A model generated the notes under the pieces. It was not told where the DNA came from and searched no databases. It saw nothing but the letters and a program-made list of their open reading frames with translations. Shown one piece after another: positions 60,285 through 64,000 of a stretch of 64,000 nt of DNA. A program made the translations under genes and the position numbers. The DNA is from Hortaea werneckii. Taxonomy: Eukaryota > Ascomycota > Dothideomycetes > Mycosphaerellales > Teratosphaeriaceae. The DNA lies in NCBI GenBank assembly GCA_037044905.1, contig JBAOKB010000117.1, forward strand, positions 120,145-184,144. The letters are read 5' to 3'. The first letter of the stretch is position 1. Every line of letters begins with the position of its first letter.

Positions 60285-62626
60285 ATGCGGCCTTCCGAGA
60301 TGATCAGTTCGATCTGTTGGGGCCTTTTACCTCTTTCCAACCTCGCCCTTGCTCAGTTCCCGCCCGAGCCGGAAGGAATCAAAGTACTTCGATCGAAGTT
60401 CGATAACAATGTTACCATCAGCTACAAAGAGGTATACTTTCCCAATTCGCTTATCAAGGTTCTTCTCGGAAAATGCCTCGAAACTGACATTGATCCGAAT
60501 AAACAGACCGACATCTGCGAAACCACACCTGGCGTCCACTCCTACGCTGGCTACGTCAACCTGCCTCCCGGCTCCCTCGCCGATCTGGGCGAGGCCAACG
60601 ACTACCCGATCAATACCTTCTTTTGGTTCTTCGAGGCACGAAAGGATCCACTCAATGCTCCCCTCTCGATCTGGATGAACGGTGGGCCGGGGAGCTCGTC
60701 CATGCTGGGCTTGTTCGTCGAGAATGGACCGTGTTTCGTCAACCCGGATAGTAATTCCACGTACTTGAGCGACTGGAGTTGGAACAATGAGGTCAATATG
60801 CTTTATTTGGATCAACCGGTCCAGGTCGGGTTGAGTTATGATGGGTTGCAGAATGTTACTTTGGATCTTTTGGAGGGGGATGTGACTCTGCGTAAGTTTT
60901 TCATTTTCTCATCCCCTTTTGTCAGGTATTGAACTCCTCTTTCTGGGAGATGAAGAAGGATAATCGCTTGGGGGCTGAAGAGGTCGATACTCTACAATGG
61001 CTAAATCAGACAGTCAATGATACCGATCCTATCCCAGAGCAAAACTCGACTTTCCTTGTGGGGACTTATCCAACTCGAGAAAGCAATCGCACTGCGCTAG
61101 GGACTGAAAATGCGGCGATCGCGCTGTGGCATTTTGCTCAGACGTGGTTCCAGGAGTTCCCGGGTTACCACCCAAACGACTCTCGTATTAGTATCGCCAC
61201 TGAATCGTACGGGGGCAGGTATGGACCAGCGTTCGCTGCTTTCTTCGAGGAGCAGAATCAGCGCATTGAAAATGGGACATGGTATGTTTCACACCTGCAA
61301 CTTTAGGATGTTGCTAGTGCAATGCTGATTTGCCGGATTAGGTCTGTGGAGGGCGAGCAATATGTGATCAATCTTGATACACTCTTGATCATCAACGGAT
61401 GCATCGATCGACCCACACAGTGGCCTGGGTATCCCATGATGGCTTTCAATAACACCTACGGCATCGAGTCTGTCAACGAGACTATCCACGAACAGATGCT
61501 CGACGCACTCTACCGAGACGGTGGCTGTCTCGACCAAATTGAAGACTGCCGCGCCATCTCAGTCATCTACGACCCAGAAAACATTGGGATCAACGCAACC
61601 GTGAACCAAGTCTGTCAGGAAGCCGAGAACTTCTGCTCCACCGAAGTCCGAGGCCCGTACCTCCTATACTCAGGACGAAACTACTACGACATCGCCACTC
61701 TCGATCCGGACCCTTTCCCCGCCCCATTCTACCAAGGCTACCTCAATCAACCCCACGTCCAAGCCGCCCTCGGCGTGCCCCTAAACTGGACCCAATCCAA
61801 CGGGGCCGTCTCCTCCGCCTTCCGCAGCATAGGCGACTACGTCCGTCCCGGCTGGATCGAGGACCTCGCCTACCTGCTGGAAAACGGCATCAAAGTAACA
61901 CTAGCCTACGGCGACCGCGACTACGCCTGTAACTGGTACGGCGGCGAGCTGCTCTCCCTCGCCATCAACTACACGCATACCGCCGACTTCCACGCGGCCG
62001 GGTACGAAGACATCCAGACAAATACCTCCTACGTCGGCGGACAAGTCCGACAATACGGGAACCTGTCGTTCTCCCGCGTTTACCAAGCCGGACACGAGAT
62101 CCCGTCGTACCAGCCGGAGACGGCATATCGGATTTTCATGCGCGCGCTGTTCAACCGGGACATTGCGACGGGGGAGCAGAGCACAGGTGGGGAGGGCGAG
62201 ACGTACTCGACCACTGGACCCAGCGATACGTTGGCGATTACCAACGAGCCGCCCGCGCAACCCGTGCAGTTCTGCTATACGCTCGATGCGGGGTCGACGT
62301 GTACGGAGGCGGAGCTGGAGCGGTTGAGCGAGGGGTCCGCGATCGTGGATCATTTCATCCTCGTGGATTGTAATTCCACGCAGCTTTTCCCCGACGTAGT
62401 AGGGGGGAGTAATGTGACGGATGGGGCTTGTGGAGACGCCATGGGGTATGGGATTTATCCTGCTGGGAATGGGACGGGTGGGTCGACCGGAAGGAATGGG
62501 ACGGTGAGTCCGGGGAATGGTACGGTTGGTCCTTCGGCTACACAGTCGCCGTATACTGGAGGTGCTGGTGCGCTGCAGGTGCCCCTTTGGATAGCTTGGG
62601 TGGGTGTAGTTTTGGCCTTGTTGTAG
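60285..62626 (+). CDS. GPI-anchored serine carboxypeptidase (S10 family)
   Basis: Three exons, 60285-60891, 60981-61281 and 61342-62626, encode 730 residues. The N-terminus has a signal peptide (about 7-23, [11 protein letters not shown]). Family S10 removes C-terminal residues from peptides; the catalytic Ser278 is in ATESYGG, the Asp in [14 protein letters not shown] (about 492-505) and His554 in [12 protein letters not shown]. The N-terminal part contains [13 protein letters not shown], the oxyanion-hole motif. The C-terminus is Ser/Thr/Gly/Asn-rich and ends with a hydrophobic tail ([13 protein letters not shown]), a GPI signal. The resemblance is to Aspergillus carboxypeptidase S1. The first intron acceptor is chosen at 60980 because the nearer one (60925) gives a 34 bp intron and a broken frame; this junction is the weak point. 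Confidence 0.88.
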
Positions 62627-63228
62627 TCAATAGGTCGCAACATCGCATTGGCGCAGGCTGGTGTGGAGGGCGCCGGCGGGTTAAAGCTACCATCACGAGA
62701 GAAAAGATGGAAAATGTCTCCAGACAACGTCTCAGGCTTTTCTCCAAGTTTGGCGTGTAGCCACACGTGATTCTCAGGGTTGGTCCGGATGTAAAGCCGG
62801 TTGCAAATCGGCGTGACCGCTGACGAACAAACATTGGAATGGGTTTCTTTGGTTACCCAGTAGCAGATATACCGCTTTGTGGGTTTCGCAGCCCGCCACA
62901 ACACCGAATAGAGCTACTCCAATCCTTGCCTGGCGATCTCAAGGGTGTTGTCCCCCCTCAGCTCGAGCAAGCCTATATTCATCATGATACTGCACTTTTC
63001 GCTCTTTCGGGTGTCCGAAACGACTCCAAGCACCGCAGAGCCTCGTGGTGATGTCTTCCTTCTTATGGAGGAGCCTGGAATGGATAGCCCAGATTAATTG
63101 GGCAGGTCAGGAGGAAAGACTGATTCTTGTGAATGGGGTCTTAGTCGGGTCAAAACTTTCGTGTAGCGCCATCGTGGCGTCGTTAAATAATACACTTGCG
63201 AAGAGCCGAGAAAATATCTTACAATCGA
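62627..63228. other. Convergent intergenic interval, no gene seen
   Basis: About 600 bp between the 3' ends of the carboxypeptidase and COX20 genes. Nothing recognisable. Confidence 0.5.
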
Positions 63229-63951
63229 TCACCATATCTTCCACCAAGGCTTGCCGCCGTTCTGCGAGACCGTATTTGGCTTTGCCTCGTTCAATGCTGC
63301 AAACTGCGCATCGAGCTCCGTCTCCTTCTGCGCTCGCCGCTCCTCCCGTGCCTTTTCCTTCCTCGCCTCCCGAGCCTTCTTCTCTGTGTCCTTCTTGTTT
63401 AAGATCTCCACCGCCCGCATCATACCTTCCTTTTCGGCTTGTCGCTTGTACAGACAGAATTGGTACATGGCTGGGGCGCCTAGACAGAAGGAACCCACCG
63501 CCCACGTGCATGACGTCCATACGGCAGCTATAGGAAAAGAAAGAGAGTCACTCAGCATGAGATCTTGTTTTCCTTGATATGTAGATAAGATAGGAATCTG
63601 CGTCGACGTACCACCAAATATAGCCCTAATACCTCCAAACGCAAAGCCGCTCCCAATGCCGGTCATAAGTGCATCTCGCACACACGGCCGCTTGGGCAGC
63701 TCGGTGAAGTCACTCCACTTGATGCCGCCGTCAAAGGCATTGCTCAGCGACACCTCTGGCGTCTTCCCACCAGCCGTATGCTCCGTCCCGCCTGCCATCA
63801 TATTGGCGTTCTCCGGCGGGCGGTAGGGTAGCTGTTTGCCTCCCTGCCATTGTGTGCCCGTAAAGGGCTTATTCTCGGGCTGAACATTGAGCGCCTCCTT
63901 GCTGAGGTCTTCGTTCTGCTGCGCGCTGGCCTGTCGCGTGTCGTCGGCCAT
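63229..63951 (-). CDS. COX20: Cytochrome c oxidase assembly protein Cox20
   Basis: Two exons, 63951-63612 and 63527-63229, encode 212 residues. The intron begins GTACGT, ends CTATAG and joins RAIFG to AAVWTSCTWAVGSF. Cox20 is an inner mitochondrial membrane chaperone that holds newly made Cox2 during its maturation. Two hydrophobic segments, FAFGGIRAIFG and a second around AVWTSCTWAVGSFCLGAPAMY, form the paired membrane helices of the family, preceded by FTELPKRPCVRDALMTGIGSG. The C-terminal 75 residues are a Lys/Glu-rich helix ending KPWWKIW, with matrix-facing charge. The N-terminal 60 residues are polar and poorly conserved. The start lies close to the window edge, with 49 bp of upstream sequence. 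Confidence 0.9.
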   Translation of the reverse strand: MADDTRQASAQQNEDLSKEALNVQPENKPFTGTQWQGGKQLPYRPPENANMMAGGTEHTAGGKTPEVSLSNAFDGGIKWSDFTELPKRPCVRDALMTGIGSGFAFGGIRAIFGGTSTQIPILSTYQGKQDLMLSDSLSFPIAAVWTSCTWAVGSFCLGAPAMYQFCLYKRQAEKEGMMRAVEILNKKDTEKKAREARKEKAREERRAQKETELDAQFAALNEAKPNTVSQNGGKPWWKIW

Positions 63952-64000
63952 TTTGAGGGTGGAATCGGTGGCAGCGGACAGCGAGTGTATGATGTGATGG

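Overview
This window is nuclear DNA of a filamentous ascomycete (Pezizomycotina; Dothideomycetes is possible, but that is only a guess). The evidence is short GT..AG introns of about 45-130 bp with CTAAC/CTGAC-type branch points, dense genes on both strands, a Rsc1/2-type bromodomain-BAH protein, a Bck1-type MAPKKK, GH17 and CBM18 cell-wall proteins, an NRT2-type nitrate transporter and a bli-3-type flavoprotein. No tRNA, rRNA, CRISPR array, transposon or viral sequence was recognised. About 27 protein genes are called; splice junctions were set by reading frame continuity and family resemblance.

Layout. 0-4.6 kb looks accessory and catabolic: a divergent fumarylacetoacetase-like hydrolase, a class III extradiol (LigB/DODA-type) dioxygenase, an unknown protein with a CheD-like Cys/His pattern, and an HD-domain cyanamide-hydratase-like enzyme. 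5.5-17.3 kb holds a PI-specific phospholipase C, protein-L-isoaspartate methyltransferase, a GH17 cell-wall glucanase, an aldo/keto reductase head-to-head with a bli-3/PNPOx-like protein, and an AMMECR1 protein. 18-28 kb has a small hypothetical gene beside a 46-C homopolymer, the APC/C cullin subunit Apc2 head-to-head with a mitochondrial enoyl-CoA hydratase (AUH type), a disordered protein, an F-box-like protein and a five-exon gene visible only after splicing. 28-35 kb has the exosome exonuclease Rrp6 and a divergent SDR/cytochrome P450 pair. 35-49 kb has the Bck1-type MAPKKK, a secreted protein with four CBM18 modules, a 2 kb promoter-like interval and a nitrate transporter. 49-64 kb is housekeeping: ribosomal protein uS10 head-to-head with a Cue3/ASCC2 homologue, the Otu1 deubiquitinase head-to-head with an Rsc1/2-type remodeller subunit, proteasome ATPase Rpt3, a GPI-type serine carboxypeptidase and Cox20.

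Themes. Several genes act in ubiquitin or ribosome-quality pathways (Apc2, uS10 and Cue3, Otu1, Rpt3). The most notable arrangement is uS10 and Cue3 sharing one 392 bp promoter, because in yeast Cue3 belongs to the complex that acts on ribosomes ubiquitinated on uS10. Cell-wall functions also recur (GH17, Bck1, CBM18 protein). The most likely unstudied biochemistry is at the left end, where a fumarylacetoacetase with altered substrate-binding positions sits next to a ring-cleaving dioxygenase.
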